61,359 nucleotides of DNA from Campylobacter sp. MIT 97-5078 (GCF_006864455.1 NZ_QHLK01000013.1:1-61359), one strand, 5' to 3'; shown: positions 11,786 to 19,955, numbered from the stretch's first letter. Numbers and translations: made by a program. The notes: generated by a model from the sequence alone, not told the origin.

Positions 11786-11893
11786 TATTCATAGTAATAA
11801 GCATGTTGAAAATGTGAAATTCCTTTTTAAACTCTTATTTTAACTTGATTTGTTGTATGAGTTTTAAGAAGTGTTTTTTCACATTTTTTCACA
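11786..11893. other. Candidate oriC: DnaA-box cluster between dnaA and dnaN
   Basis: Two direct TTTTTCACA sequences spaced 10 bp apart (11875-11883, 11885-11893), an inverted TTTCACATT (11811-11819) and TTATTCATA (11786-11794) lie in the AT-rich dnaA-dnaN spacer. They resemble DnaA-box cores (TTATNCACA type). The dnaA-dnaN region is where the Campylobacter origin has been placed. Which boxes are functional cannot be told here. Confidence 0.6.
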
Positions 11894-11895
11894 GG

Positions 11896-13215
11896 CTAAC
11901 TTTGAATTTTTGTTAAGATTTTGTTTTTTAGTTCATTTATTTTATCTTTTAAATCATTTTTTTCTTTTATAAGTTCATTGATCTTTTTGATATTATGTGA
12001 AATAGCAGTATGATCTTTCATCTCAAAAAATTTCGCAAGTTGAGGCATAGACATACTTGTAAGCTCCCTTGCCAAAAAGATTACTAATCTTCTTGCTGTA
12101 ACTATATTTTGCGTTTTTTTGTTTGATTTTATATCATTTGCTTTAATATTAAAGTCTTTGCATACCACACTTAAGATATCATCTATATCAATGTTTTCTT
12201 TTTGTTCTTTGATATGATCTTTCATAAAGCTTTTTGCTATATCAAGAGTGATTTCTTGATTGATCAGTCTTGAATATGCGTTTAAATTAGTAATCATTCC
12301 TTCTATTTCTCTTATATTATCTCCCATTGAAGTAGCGATATAAGAGATAATTTCATTATTTAAACTTACTCCATTAAATTCGCATTTTTTGCGGATAATT
12401 GCCATTTTAGTGTCAAGTTCAGGTGGGGTAATGTCAGCAATAGCTCCATTTGCAAAGCGAGATTTTAAGCGTTCTGTAATACCTTTAAGCATATTTGGTG
12501 GGGTATCTGAAGTCATAATGATTTGTCCGAATTTTTCCTTGACTTCATTAAAAGTAAAGAAAAATTCTTCTTGAATTTTATCCGTTTTACCCAAAAATTG
12601 CACATCATCGATAAGCAAAACATCACAATTGCGGTATTTTTCATGAAATTTATCCATGCTTTTATTCATCAAATGTGAGCTAAAATCATTAATGAAATTT
12701 TCACTTGTAGCATAAATCACAATCTTACCAAGTTCTAAACACGTATTCCCTACAGCTTGAAGCAAATGCGTTTTACCAAGTCCTGTTGGTCCATAAATAA
12801 AAACAGGATTATACAACTTGCCAAGTTTGTCTTTTGCACTTGCTGCTTTACAAGTTGCATAAGCATATTGATTAGAATCTCCTACAACAAAGCTTTCAAA
12901 GGTATAAGATGGATTTAAAACCGTGCTTGTGCCGTGTTTAATAGGGGTTTTTAAGTTATATTTTGAGTTATTTTTAAGCGAGATACTTTGGATCAATACT
13001 TTGGCTTTATTGCCACTTTGCACTTCATAAAAATGTGAGATTCTATCAGCATATTTTGTTTGTATAAATTTAGCCATGAGTTCATTTGGTGCATTGAAAA
13101 TGAGCTGATCGGCTTTGCTAGCTTTTTCGTTTAATATTAAGGGAGTGATAAAATTTTCAAATTCATTACGAGAAATTTCTTTTTCAAAGTGTTTGAGTAT
13201 ATCAGCTGCGTCCAT
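11896..13215 (-). CDS. dnaA: Chromosomal replication initiator DnaA
   Basis: Initiates chromosome replication by binding DnaA boxes and opening oriC. The AAA+ domain has Walker A GPTGLGKT (residues about 142-149) and Walker B LLIDDVQFL. The DNA-binding signature DHTAISHNIKKI lies near the C-terminus, and domain I lies at the N-terminus. Length is 439 aa, standard for Campylobacter. It is transcribed away from ruvC, with box-like inverted repeats in the shared 138-bp upstream region that may mediate autoregulation. Confidence 0.98.
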   Translation of the reverse strand: MDAADILKHFEKEISRNEFENFITPLILNEKASKADQLIFNAPNELMAKFIQTKYADRISHFYEVQSGNKAKVLIQSISLKNNSKYNLKTPIKHGTSTVLNPSYTFESFVVGDSNQYAYATCKAASAKDKLGKLYNPVFIYGPTGLGKTHLLQAVGNTCLELGKIVIYATSENFINDFSSHLMNKSMDKFHEKYRNCDVLLIDDVQFLGKTDKIQEEFFFTFNEVKEKFGQIIMTSDTPPNMLKGITERLKSRFANGAIADITPPELDTKMAIIRKKCEFNGVSLNNEIISYIATSMGDNIREIEGMITNLNAYSRLINQEITLDIAKSFMKDHIKEQKENIDIDDILSVVCKDFNIKANDIKSNKKTQNIVTARRLVIFLARELTSMSMPQLAKFFEMKDHTAISHNIKKINELIKEKNDLKDKINELKNKILTKIQS

Positions 13216-13289
13216 TCACACCCTTAAATTGATTTTTAACTTATTATTTTATCTAAAATTTCATAAAAAAAGGTTAAAATTTATAGAAA

Positions 13290-13326
13290 TTTCACAGCTT
13301 GTGAAAATAAAATTCACTTCAGTGAA
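13290..13326. promoter_or_regulatory. Inverted DnaA-box-like repeats upstream of dnaA
   Basis: Two adjacent dyads stand in the dnaA-ruvC spacer: TTTCACA-gct-TGTGAAA (13290-13306) and TTCACT-tc-AGTGAA (13313-13326). All four arms carry the TTCAC core found in the dnaA-dnaN boxes. They could form a second origin sub-region, as in the bipartite Helicobacter origin, or an operator for dnaA and ruvC. Confidence 0.5.
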
Positions 13327-13353
13327 AGGTTTTGATTTTAAAAAAGGTAGAAT

Positions 13354-13833
13354 GTGAAAATTTTAGGCATAGATCCGGGCTCGCGTTTTTGTGGATATGC
13401 TATCATTGAAATGAAAGCTGGTAAAAACATACTTATCGAGGCTGGACTTATCAAGATCAAACCAGCCTCATTGCAGTATCAAATTACAGAGTTGTGCGAG
13501 GGGCTTGATTTGATTTTTAAAAATCATAGTTTTGATGAGGTGGCGATTGAAGATATTTTCTTTGCGTATAATCCAAAAACCGTGCTTAAACTTGCCCAAT
13601 TTCGCGGGGCTTTAAGCTTAAAAATCTTACAAACTCATGGCGAATTTAGCGAATATACTCCCTTGCAAGTTAAAAAAAGCGTTACGGGAAAGGCAAAAGC
13701 GACAAAAGAGCAAGTGGCTTTTATGGTAAAAAGGCTTCTTGGCATACAAAAAGAGATCAAACCTCTTGATATCACTGATGCCATAGCTATAGCTTTAACA
13801 CATGCTACAAATATGAGATTTAAAAAGACTTGA
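13354..13833 (+). CDS. ruvC: Holliday junction resolvase RuvC
   Basis: Endonuclease that cuts Holliday junctions with the RuvAB motor. The N-terminal [16 protein letters not shown] carries the first catalytic aspartate, and the remaining acidic residues fall in [14 protein letters not shown] and [15 protein letters not shown]. Length is 159 aa, typical. It is divergent from dnaA, the arrangement seen at the C. jejuni origin. Confidence 0.96.
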   Translation: MKILGIDPGSRFCGYAIIEMKAGKNILIEAGLIKIKPASLQYQITELCEGLDLIFKNHSFDEVAIEDIFFAYNPKTVLKLAQFRGALSLKILQTHGEFSEYTPLQVKKSVTGKAKATKEQVAFMVKRLLGIQKEIKPLDITDAIAIALTHATNMRFKKT

Positions 13834-13906
13834 GCTGAAGATAAAGTTTTTCTTCAATTACATACAAAGCTTGATTAATATATGAAAAATTTAAGCAAAA
13901 TGGGAT

Positions 13907-14536
13907 TTAATGTGCACCGATGAAGTATCTTTCTACATCATCAAGTAGCTTTTCACAGATTCTAGAGTCTAAAGACTTATCAACGATAAGATTGATATGT
14001 GTTTTGGTGTCTCTAAAACTTCCGGCTGATTTGATATTATTTTTATCAAGTTTTTGTCCTTCTTTAAAATACTTGATATTAATGTTAAATTTAAGATTTG
14101 CACTTGCTTCACCAAGATTGGTTTCAATTTGAATATTCATTTGCGAAGATTTTGAGAGTGTAGCTTGAGTTTTGGAAAGGATTTCTTTAAAGCGTTGATA
14201 TAAACGAATCAAATCTTTTATAAATTTATCATCAAAGCTTTCATAGGCGATTTTTAAGCGATTTTTGATATCTTGGGTTGTGCCTTTTTCAGGGGCAACA
14301 AAAACCATATAAAAGCCATTTTTGATATCAACTTGCTGACTTTTAGCATCTCTACTACTTGACATAACCTTGACATAAATAGCATTATCAAGATAAATTC
14401 GATCAATCATAGGACCATAAATTTCATATTCTTTGATCCTTGTGATGACTTCTCTAGCTATAACATTAAGTTTCACAGAAGCATCATGTATGATAGGTTC
14501 CATTTCTTTTTTAATATCAAGTAGCTCTTTTAGCAT
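13907..14536 (-). CDS. Conserved-looking protein of unknown function
   Basis: A 209-aa soluble protein I do not recognise. The N-terminus is predicted helical (LLDIKKEMEPIIHDASVKLNVIAREVITRIKEYE) and the C-terminal half alternates charged strands and helices. There is no signal peptide or membrane segment. The coding frame is clean, and it is convergent with ruvC and followed upstream by a decayed gene. No functional claim is made. Confidence 0.7.
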   Translation of the reverse strand: MLKELLDIKKEMEPIIHDASVKLNVIAREVITRIKEYEIYGPMIDRIYLDNAIYVKVMSSSRDAKSQQVDIKNGFYMVFVAPEKGTTQDIKNRLKIAYESFDDKFIKDLIRLYQRFKEILSKTQATLSKSSQMNIQIETNLGEASANLKFNINIKYFKEGQKLDKNNIKSAGSFRDTKTHINLIVDKSLDSRICEKLLDDVERYFIGAH

Positions 14537-14630
14537 TTATTAGTCCTTAAATTTCATTCTTAAATCAAATATGCTTATAAAATATTTACGAATTTTTGTT
14601 TAAATTCTTATTAAATTACTCTATTTTAAA

Positions 14631-14838
14631 ATGAAAAAATATTTATTGCTACTTTTGTTTGTGTTCTAAGTTTATACGCTCACACTGATCATCAAGGTGT
14701 TACAAATGGGTGCTAGAAATTTTCTTAAGTATTTAAAAAAATACAAAAATTCGCACCACAGCAAGTAAAATCATAAAAGATCAAGAACAAGAAATACTCG
14801 AATTTAAAACATTGTTAAAAACTCTTCACTACGCTTAA
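14631..14838 (+). pseudogene. Decayed DUF305-type periplasmic protein
   Basis: The reading shifts frame at least twice. A start encodes a signal-peptide-like MKKYLLLLLFV, a second frame continues with VLSLYAHTDHQGVTNG, and a third gives ASKIIKDQEQEILEFKTLL before a stop at 14836. The last block strongly resembles the C-terminal helix of DUF305 proteins (small periplasmic, often copper-linked, histidine-rich). The middle is deleted. It lies against tRNA-Val. Confidence 0.6.
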
Positions 14839-14839
14839 A

Positions 14840-14915
14840 TGGTGGCTCCGATTGGACTTGAACCAACGACCACCACCATGTCAAGGTGGTGCTCTACCAG
14901 CTGAGCTACGGAACC
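14840..14915 (-). tRNA. tRNA-Val (GAC)
   Basis: A 76-nt cloverleaf can be folded. Acceptor stem GGTTCCG pairs with CGGAGCC, D-loop AGCTGGTA aligns at standard positions 14-21, and the anticodon stem CCACC/GGTGG encloses TTGACAT, giving anticodon GAC at 34-36. The 3' CCA is encoded. It lies downstream of tRNA-Ala on the same strand and is probably co-transcribed. Confidence 0.96.
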
Positions 14916-14929
14916 TTTTAAAAGCTAAA

Positions 14930-15005
14930 TGGTGGAGCATAGCGGGATCGAACCGCTGACCTCGACGCTGCCAGCGTCGCGCTCTCCCAGCTGAGCTAAT
15001 GCCCC
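14930..15005 (-). tRNA. tRNA-Ala (GGC)
   Basis: A 76-nt cloverleaf: acceptor GGGGCAT pairs with ATGCTCC, and the anticodon loop CTGGCAG on a CGACG/CGTCG-type stem gives GGC at positions 34-36. CCA is encoded. A weak -10 (GGCATAATTTTA on the minus strand) lies about 25 bases upstream. The element's attL core is 76 bases upstream of the tRNA 5' end, so integration did not disrupt it. Confidence 0.96.
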
Positions 15006-15080
15006 AAATTTGCATTAAGAAATAAAATTATGCCTTAACTTTGCTTAAAAAAAAATTTTTTAAGCTGTATTGCAGTTTAA

Positions 15081-15098
15081 CGTAGAGATAACCTAGCA
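15081..15098 (+). other. attL of the element
   Basis: CGTAGAG (15081-15087) is followed by ATAACCTAGCA (15088-15098). The left flank (GCAGTTTAA) is chromosomal. The 11-bp arm is the exact reverse complement of the arm at attR, as expected of core-type sites for a tyrosine recombinase. Confidence 0.88.
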
Positions 15099-15133
15099 AA
15101 ATTAAGTTTTTATTAAATTAAAGGATAGATTTG

Positions 15134-15904
15134 ATGTTTGCTACTGAAAATGAATTTGAAAAAACTTTACCTGAGTTTTTCTTTTCAAAAGAAAATATTG
15201 ATTTGGCAAAGAATGAAAAATTAAAAGTAAGCTATAAAAATTCATTTTATAACATTATCTTTCCAGATTTTAATTCCATAGATTTTAATTTTTTATTTGG
15301 GCTTTTTTATCTTTTAAAAGAAAAACGAGATAGCAAGATAAAAGTTAATTTTATATTTTTTACAAATTTAATTAATAAGAAATTTTATGCTTTAAATAAG
15401 AAAAGATTTTTTAAAGAATTTAATAATTTTTGCGAAAAGGCTATTAAGGTTTATTTTTTAAAGAAAGAAAAAAATGAGGATAATTTTAATAATATATCTT
15501 ATTTTTCTCTTTTTTCATACATACATATTGATGAAAAAGAAGGTTGTTTTACAATTTCTTTTAGTAAATATATTATAAATATACTTAATGATGTTAATGA
15601 ATCTTATACATTTTTCAATTTAAAAGATTTTTGCAATATTAAAACCAAATATGCCAAATTATTTTATTTGCTCTTTATCCGCTTTATCTATAACTCGAAA
15701 TTTGTAATTAGCAAAGAGGAATTTTATAAATATTGTTCATTGAATAACAAAAAATATTTAAGACAAATAGACATAGATGATAAAGTGATAAAACCTGCCA
15801 TAAAAGAACTTAAAAAAAGTCAAAGTATATTTAAAAATCTCTCTGTTATAAAAATCAAAAAAGGTAATATGGTTAAAGCTTTTGAATTTATATTTGAAAG
15901 ATAA
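15134..15904 (+). CDS. Rep_3-family plasmid replication initiator
   Basis: Initiator of the RepE/RepB (Rep_3) superfamily: two winged-helix domains that bind iterons and open an origin. The layout fits, with one domain around residues 45-120 and a second in the KTKYAKLFYLLFIRF-YNSKFVISKEEFYKYC region (about 170-235). AAAGGATAG precedes the ATG at 15134, and a TTG sits at 15131. The gene starts only about 50 bp inside attL, so its promoter must span or lie beyond the junction. Iterons for it are probably those at 43.1-43.5 kb. Confidence 0.82.
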   Translation: MFATENEFEKTLPEFFFSKENIDLAKNEKLKVSYKNSFYNIIFPDFNSIDFNFLFGLFYLLKEKRDSKIKVNFIFFTNLINKKFYALNKKRFFKEFNNFCEKAIKVYFLKKEKNEDNFNNISYFSLFSYIHIDEKEGCFTISFSKYIINILNDVNESYTFFNLKDFCNIKTKYAKLFYLLFIRFIYNSKFVISKEEFYKYCSLNNKKYLRQIDIDDKVIKPAIKELKKSQSIFKNLSVIKIKKGNMVKAFEFIFER

Positions 15905-15916
15905 AGGGGAATTAAA

Positions 15917-15973
15917 ATGAGTGATGGTGTTATAAGACTTATCTTATTTGCAGTATTTTTTGCTAATTTTTAA
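15917..15973 (+). CDS. 18-residue hydrophobic peptide ORF
   Basis: MSDGVIRLILFAVFFANF is preceded by AAAGGGG at good spacing, 12 bases after the rep stop. A single membrane-inserting helix is likely. It could be a small membrane peptide or a leader affecting the toprim gene that starts 27 bases downstream. Short length leaves room for chance. Confidence 0.4.
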   Translation: MSDGVIRLILFAVFFANF

Positions 15974-16000
15974 GCTTATATTGAATTTAAAGGAGTATTT

Positions 16001-17176
16001 ATGAAACCATACAACGAGGACAAGCTTTTATTGCCTTTTGATGAGATATTATCAAATAATGGTTATATAATTAAAAGGGAGAAAAGCTCTAAAAATTCAA
16101 TCACAATGACAAATGCAAATAATGACACTATAATCATTACTCGCTTTAGCAATGGGCATTATTTGTATTTCAATCCAAATGAGCTAAATGATAGAGGCAA
16201 TATCTATTCTTTTTGCAAAAATAGAGGCATAAAGTTAAAAGAACTTTTAGCTCATCAAACTAAGGAGGTAAATTTAAAGCATACTTTAGAGATAAAAAGC
16301 TCGCAAGATAATAAAATTAAAGAGCTTTTAGAGTGCTTTAATCAAAGCAAAGCCTTAGGCGAAGACAATATCTTTGCAAATAAAAGAATGATAGATAAAA
16401 ATCTTTTACAAGAATTTAATCTCAAACAAGATGATTTACACAATGTCTTAGTGCCAAGCTTTAGTCTAAAAAATATCAAAGATGAAAAGCTCATCTTGCA
16501 AAGTGGCTTTGTCAAATACCTTTCAAGCCCTATTACTAAAGACAAACAAGGCAATGAATACAAAAAACCTATAAAACAGCTCTGTTATGGCTTAAAAGGT
16601 TTGGAATTATTAAAAGCAGAAAAATTAAGAATGAGTGATATTAAAGAAATCATTATAGCTGAAAGCATAATCGATGCCTTATCTTTTGTAGAGCTGAAAC
16701 ATTTACATATAAATGAGTGTTTATTGTGTTCAACAAATGGGCAAATAACTGGTTCGTGTAAAGAACTTATACAGCACCTTAATGAAAACTGCAAAAATGC
16801 AAGTTTTAACCTTGTTTTTGATAATGATGAAAAGGGAAAAAGTTTTACTCAAACTTTAAAGGAGCTTTTAGGGGAAAAAGCCTTAGTAAGCGAGCCTGTG
16901 TTAAAGGATTTTAATGATGATTTATTTGTATCTAAGTTTTTGCTTTTAAATAGAACTTTCACCCTTAAAGAGCTTGAAACAAGCCTTGATGAAAAACTCT
17001 TTCAAAAAATCATTACTTTAAAAACAGCAAATAAAGATAAAGAATTAAAGCTTCCACTTAAGATTTTAAAACTCATTAAACCAAAAATACAGAATTTCTT
17101 AAACAAAGAAAGCCTTGAAAAGCTTTCTTTAGCCTTTGAAATCAAAAAAGAAAAAGGATTTGTAAATGCAAGATAA
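16001..17176 (+). CDS. DUF3991/Toprim-domain primase-like protein
   Basis: Likely primase-related protein for plasmid DNA synthesis. The N-terminal part resembles the DUF3991 zinc-less primase domain (NGHYLYFNPNELNDRGNIYSFCKNRGI). The Toprim core follows with IIAESIIDALSFVELK and the acidic metal motif LVFDNDEKGKSF, about residues 215-280. Length is 391 aa. It lies between rep and small genes, so it probably acts in replication or in converting transferred single strands. AAAGGAG precedes the ATG. Confidence 0.8.
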   Translation: MKPYNEDKLLLPFDEILSNNGYIIKREKSSKNSITMTNANNDTIIITRFSNGHYLYFNPNELNDRGNIYSFCKNRGIKLKELLAHQTKEVNLKHTLEIKSSQDNKIKELLECFNQSKALGEDNIFANKRMIDKNLLQEFNLKQDDLHNVLVPSFSLKNIKDEKLILQSGFVKYLSSPITKDKQGNEYKKPIKQLCYGLKGLELLKAEKLRMSDIKEIIIAESIIDALSFVELKHLHINECLLCSTNGQITGSCKELIQHLNENCKNASFNLVFDNDEKGKSFTQTLKELLGEKALVSEPVLKDFNDDLFVSKFLLLNRTFTLKELETSLDEKLFQKIITLKTANKDKELKLPLKILKLIKPKIQNFLNKESLEKLSLAFEIKKEKGFVNAR

Positions 17177-17402
17177 AAACAAAGCATATAAAACAAAAAT
17201 GACAATTTGGCTATCTTTTCTCATAGGTGGAATATCCTCTTGTTTAGGGATATTTTTTTCTTTCATACTTGTAAAGTTTGAGCTTTTTAATGCTTTTGAA
17301 TATTTTATGTCCTTGCCTTTGGTGGTGCAAATCATCTGCATAGGCTTTTATGTAGTGCTTTGGGCTTTACTTTCTTTTGTTTTATACAAAGAATTAAATT
17401 AA
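17166..17402 (+). CDS. Small two-helix membrane protein
   Basis: A 78-aa protein with two strongly hydrophobic segments (about residues 13-36 and 50-73), with charged ends. It overlaps the end of the toprim gene by 11 bases, suggesting coupling. Function is unknown. Such small proteins are common in Campylobacter conjugative plasmids. Confidence 0.65.
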   Translation: MQDKNKAYKTKMTIWLSFLIGGISSCLGIFFSFILVKFELFNAFEYFMSLPLVVQIICIGFYVVLWALLSFVLYKELN

Positions 17403-17408
17403 AACTTA

Positions 17409-17417
17409 TGCTATAAT
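17409..17417 (+). promoter_or_regulatory. Extended -10 promoter for the VapD gene pair
   Basis: TGCTATAAT is a perfect extended -10 lying 32 bases before the ATG at 17449. As usual in Campylobacter, no clear -35 is needed. It would make the two-gene VapD unit independent of upstream transcription. Confidence 0.65.
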
Positions 17418-17448
17418 ATAGCTCAAAACCACAAAAAAAGGACTTACA

Positions 17449-17766
17449 ATGATAAAAAATAGAGGCTTAAAAATAGTCTTAGATGAAGAAAAAGTGTTAA
17501 GAGAGGGCAAGTATAAACTAGAGGATTTATACAAATATCTTGATGAAGTAGCCCTAGAAGCAGAACTTATTAGACTTGATAAAAACCATTATGCTTGCAG
17601 GGGCGATAAAGACGATTTAAATTGCTTGATGGATTTTACCTTTGAGGTTGTAGAAAAGGAAAATATTACAAGAAATGTCAAGCAGTGGTATTGGTTTGAG
17701 GGCGGGAAGTTTGAAAGCAATATTGTTGAAATTTCTAAAAGAGATGGTATAGGTGTATGGCAATAA
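17449..17766 (+). CDS. Unknown 105-aa protein, candidate partner/antitoxin of VapD
   Basis: An acidic 105-aa protein with its own extended -10 promoter and a good ribosome site (AAAAGGAC). Its last bases overlap the VapD start (ATGGCAATAA), the arrangement common in toxin-antitoxin pairs where the antitoxin comes first. I find no known antitoxin fold. The tryptophan/glycine-rich C-terminus (VKQWYWFEGGKFESNIVEI) looks like a beta domain. The antitoxin role is inferred only from gene arrangement. Confidence 0.6.
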   Translation: MIKNRGLKIVLDEEKVLREGKYKLEDLYKYLDEVALEAELIRLDKNHYACRGDKDDLNCLMDFTFEVVEKENITRNVKQWYWFEGGKFESNIVEISKRDGIGVWQ

Positions 17767-18302
17767 AGAGTGAAAAACATATTAAATTCATCAATTTTGA
17801 TTTAAGTAATAAGGCTTTAAAAGAGCGTTTTTCAGGTGATACAAGAGAACCTTACGCTCTTATTAAAAAATTCTTTCTTAAAAATGGCTTTGAACATAGG
17901 CAATATTCAGGCTATATTTCTAAAGAAGCACTTTATAGTTATGAACTTGGTAATATTATTAGTAAATTCAGTAAAGAATTATCTTGGATAAAGGATTGCA
18001 TACTTAAATTTGATGTTTCAAATGTCTCAAATGAACTAGACTTAAGCAAAAGCATTGTCAAGCAAGCCAAAAAAGCAAATATTAAACTCCTCCAAAAACT
18101 TGGAAATCAAATCAAAGACTATAAAATTAAAAAGCCTGCTCTTTCAAAATCTTTACAAATTAGAAAAGAAACAAGCATTATAAAACTCTATCAAAGATTA
18201 AGTAAAGATAAAGAGCTAATCATAGATGAAAAGTTCTTAAACTTTATTAAAAGACTTGAAAAACAAAAAAATTCAAAATCACAAGCAAAACCACAATTTT
18301 AA
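17757..18302 (+). CDS. vapD: VapD-like endoribonuclease with C-terminal extension
   Basis: Residues about 10-100 match the VapD/Cas2 ferredoxin-like fold: KFINFDLSNKALKE, then EPYALIKKFFLKNGFEHRQYSGYIS and WIKDCILKFDVSNVS. The catalytic-type aspartate (FDLS) after strand one and the SGYIS strand are retained. Helicobacter VapD is about 95 aa. This one has an extra 80-residue lysine-rich helical tail. VapD proteins are purine-preferring RNases linked to persistence. It overlaps the upstream gene and is convergent with the integrase, whose stop lies four bases inside its end. Confidence 0.7.
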   Translation: MAIKSEKHIKFINFDLSNKALKERFSGDTREPYALIKKFFLKNGFEHRQYSGYISKEALYSYELGNIISKFSKELSWIKDCILKFDVSNVSNELDLSKSIVKQAKKANIKLLQKLGNQIKDYKIKKPALSKSLQIRKETSIIKLYQRLSKDKELIIDEKFLNFIKRLEKQKNSKSQAKPQF

Positions 18303-19204
18303 ATCGCTAAATCACTTAAAAATAAAGCTCTATTTTCCACATTTTGAGGTAAATATTTAGCATAATATTTAAAGGTAGTATTTAGGCTTGAATGTCCTAG
18401 CATTACCCTAGAAATCCACATACTTTCCTCTCCTTTACTCAGCATTAAACTTGCAAAAGAATGTCTTGTGTTATAAAGTTTTCTAATGGGTTTTATATTA
18501 AGTTTGTTTTGCAAAGCTTTAAATTCCTTTCGTAAAACATAACGAGATTTTTTAATCAAAAAATCATCTTCTTTGTTCTTAATCTCATTAAATATTATAA
18601 GTTTTTGCAATTCCTTAAGCACAACAGGTAATAAATCTATTTTTCTATGTGAGCTTAGATTTTTAGTTGTATCTAAGTTATTGCTTTCACTAAGGCTTTT
18701 TCGTATATAAGCTTTTCTTAATTTTATATCAATATCTTCTTTTTTTAGAGCTAAAATCTCCCCTGTTCTAGCCCCCGTAAAAAAGCCTATGATAAGATAG
18801 CTTCTTAATTCTCCTTTAGCATGCATAATAAGTTCTTTTATTTGCTCTAAGTTAAAGGGTTTAAGTTCTTTTCTTTCAAGCTCTTCCAGGCTATCTTTTA
18901 ACTCAAATTTTGCAAAAGAAAATTTTTGCATAACTTCAATTTCTACCGCATATCTTAATAAGGACTTTAAAAATTTAATTTTAGCATAAATTGTGTTATT
19001 TGCATTTTTCTTTTCTTTTAAATACATCACAAAAGAAATGCTATGTTCTCTTTTAAACTCACTAATATAGTGTATATTTTCCTTTTTAAAGAAGATAAGC
19101 AATTCTTTAGCTAAACTTCGATAACTTTTCTTTGTTTCATTCTTTAAAAAGCTTTTTTCATTTAAAAAGGCTTTTATCAAGCCCACAACTTCGCCGTTTT
19201 TCAT
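18299..19204 (-). CDS. Tyrosine recombinase (element integrase)
   Basis: A 301-aa integrase with a SAM-like core-binding N-domain and a catalytic C-domain. Catalytic residues are visible: arginine in TGARTGEILAL, lysine near TTKNLSSHRKIDLL, box II NTRHSFASLMLS, and LGHSSLNTTFKYYAKYL with the nucleophilic tyrosine. The box II histidine three before the arginine is tyrosine, as in many phage-type integrases. It presumably catalyses recombination at CGTAGAG between 11-bp inverted arms. No excisionase was recognised, though the small HTH proteins are candidates. Confidence 0.92.
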   Translation of the reverse strand: MKNGEVVGLIKAFLNEKSFLKNETKKSYRSLAKELLIFFKKENIHYISEFKREHSISFVMYLKEKKNANNTIYAKIKFLKSLLRYAVEIEVMQKFSFAKFELKDSLEELERKELKPFNLEQIKELIMHAKGELRSYLIIGFFTGARTGEILALKKEDIDIKLRKAYIRKSLSESNNLDTTKNLSSHRKIDLLPVVLKELQKLIIFNEIKNKEDDFLIKKSRYVLRKEFKALQNKLNIKPIRKLYNTRHSFASLMLSKGEESMWISRVMLGHSSLNTTFKYYAKYLPQNVENRALFLSDLAI

Positions 19205-19238
19205 AATAACTCCTTATAAGGTTGGATTTAAGGAAAAT

Positions 19239-19955
19239 TTAAATCGTAACCTTATGCCAAGTTTTTAGCTCTTCAAATCCAAAGCTAAAATATTTACTCC
19301 TATTTTTAAGCCCTTATCAAAGATTTTTTTCTAAGTGTTGCTCGTTTTTATTCTCTTTCTTGTTCGTAGCTTTTTACCTAAATCCTTAATATTTAAGTCA
19401 ATCTTTGTTTTGCTTGGATAAAGAGTGTATCAATCTTTACTTTTGCCTTTCTATTAGTTTCTAAAAAATCAAAACTAGCTATAATTTCTACTGCTTCACT
19501 ATAAAAGGCGGATTAGAAAAGATTAAGTCATATTCTTTTCTATTAAATGAAGTATCTCAAAAATCCCTACCTACCACTAAAATATCCCTTTCATAAGTTT
19601 GAATGAGGGGTAAAGATTTTTCTATGGCATAAGATTTTGTTTCAAACTCCTTTTCAAAGACTTTTAAAACCCTACTATCGCCGCTCATATATCAAGAACC
19701 TTTCTGCTATGATTTAAAATTACACTTTCAATCACAAGCTCGCTTGTAGGATAAAATTCAAAGTCTCTCTCATAACTTTCTTAATATTTTTATTTCCAAA
19801 TCCTTATCATTAAAAAGGCTAGGAATAAGGGCTAAATCCTCTTGCTCTCTTACAAATTCCTTAAAAGCCTTAGTTCTTATAACTCTTTTAGCAATAAAAT
19901 CTTCTTTATTTTCCAAGCTCTCTAAAAAAGCCTTAACCAAGTAGCTTCTTTGCAT
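19239..19955 (-). pseudogene. Decayed adenine-specific DNA methyltransferase
   Basis: Reading leftward, an ATG at 19955 (AAAAGGA upstream) opens a frame that breaks near 19770. It continues in other frames as ERDFEFYPTSELVIESVI, then VLDI-GAGDSRVLKVFEKEF (SAM-binding motif I), then EYDLIFSNPPFYSEAVEII (catalytic NPPF motif IV). It ends GFEELKTWHKVTI at 19239. At least four frameshifts separate these blocks. The fold is an N6-adenine methyltransferase, perhaps of the DUF4942 type seen on plasmids. In intact relatives it could protect incoming DNA from restriction. Confidence 0.75.

Noticed and set aside
14840-15005. tRNA 3' end as the integration site
   Set aside because: The element lies on the 5' side of tRNA-Ala and no tRNA 3' fragment is repeated at the right end. 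The CGTAGAG core with inverted arms explains the junctions better.
17757-18302. Cas2 gene
   Set aside because: VapD and Cas2 share a fold, but there is no cas1 or array, and the partner-gene overlap and sequence fit VapD better.
18299-19204. Integrase as the chromosomal XerH recombinase
   Set aside because: It sits inside the element, reads toward the VapD gene, and the reconstructed attP fits an element-specific integrase. No dif site was recognised.
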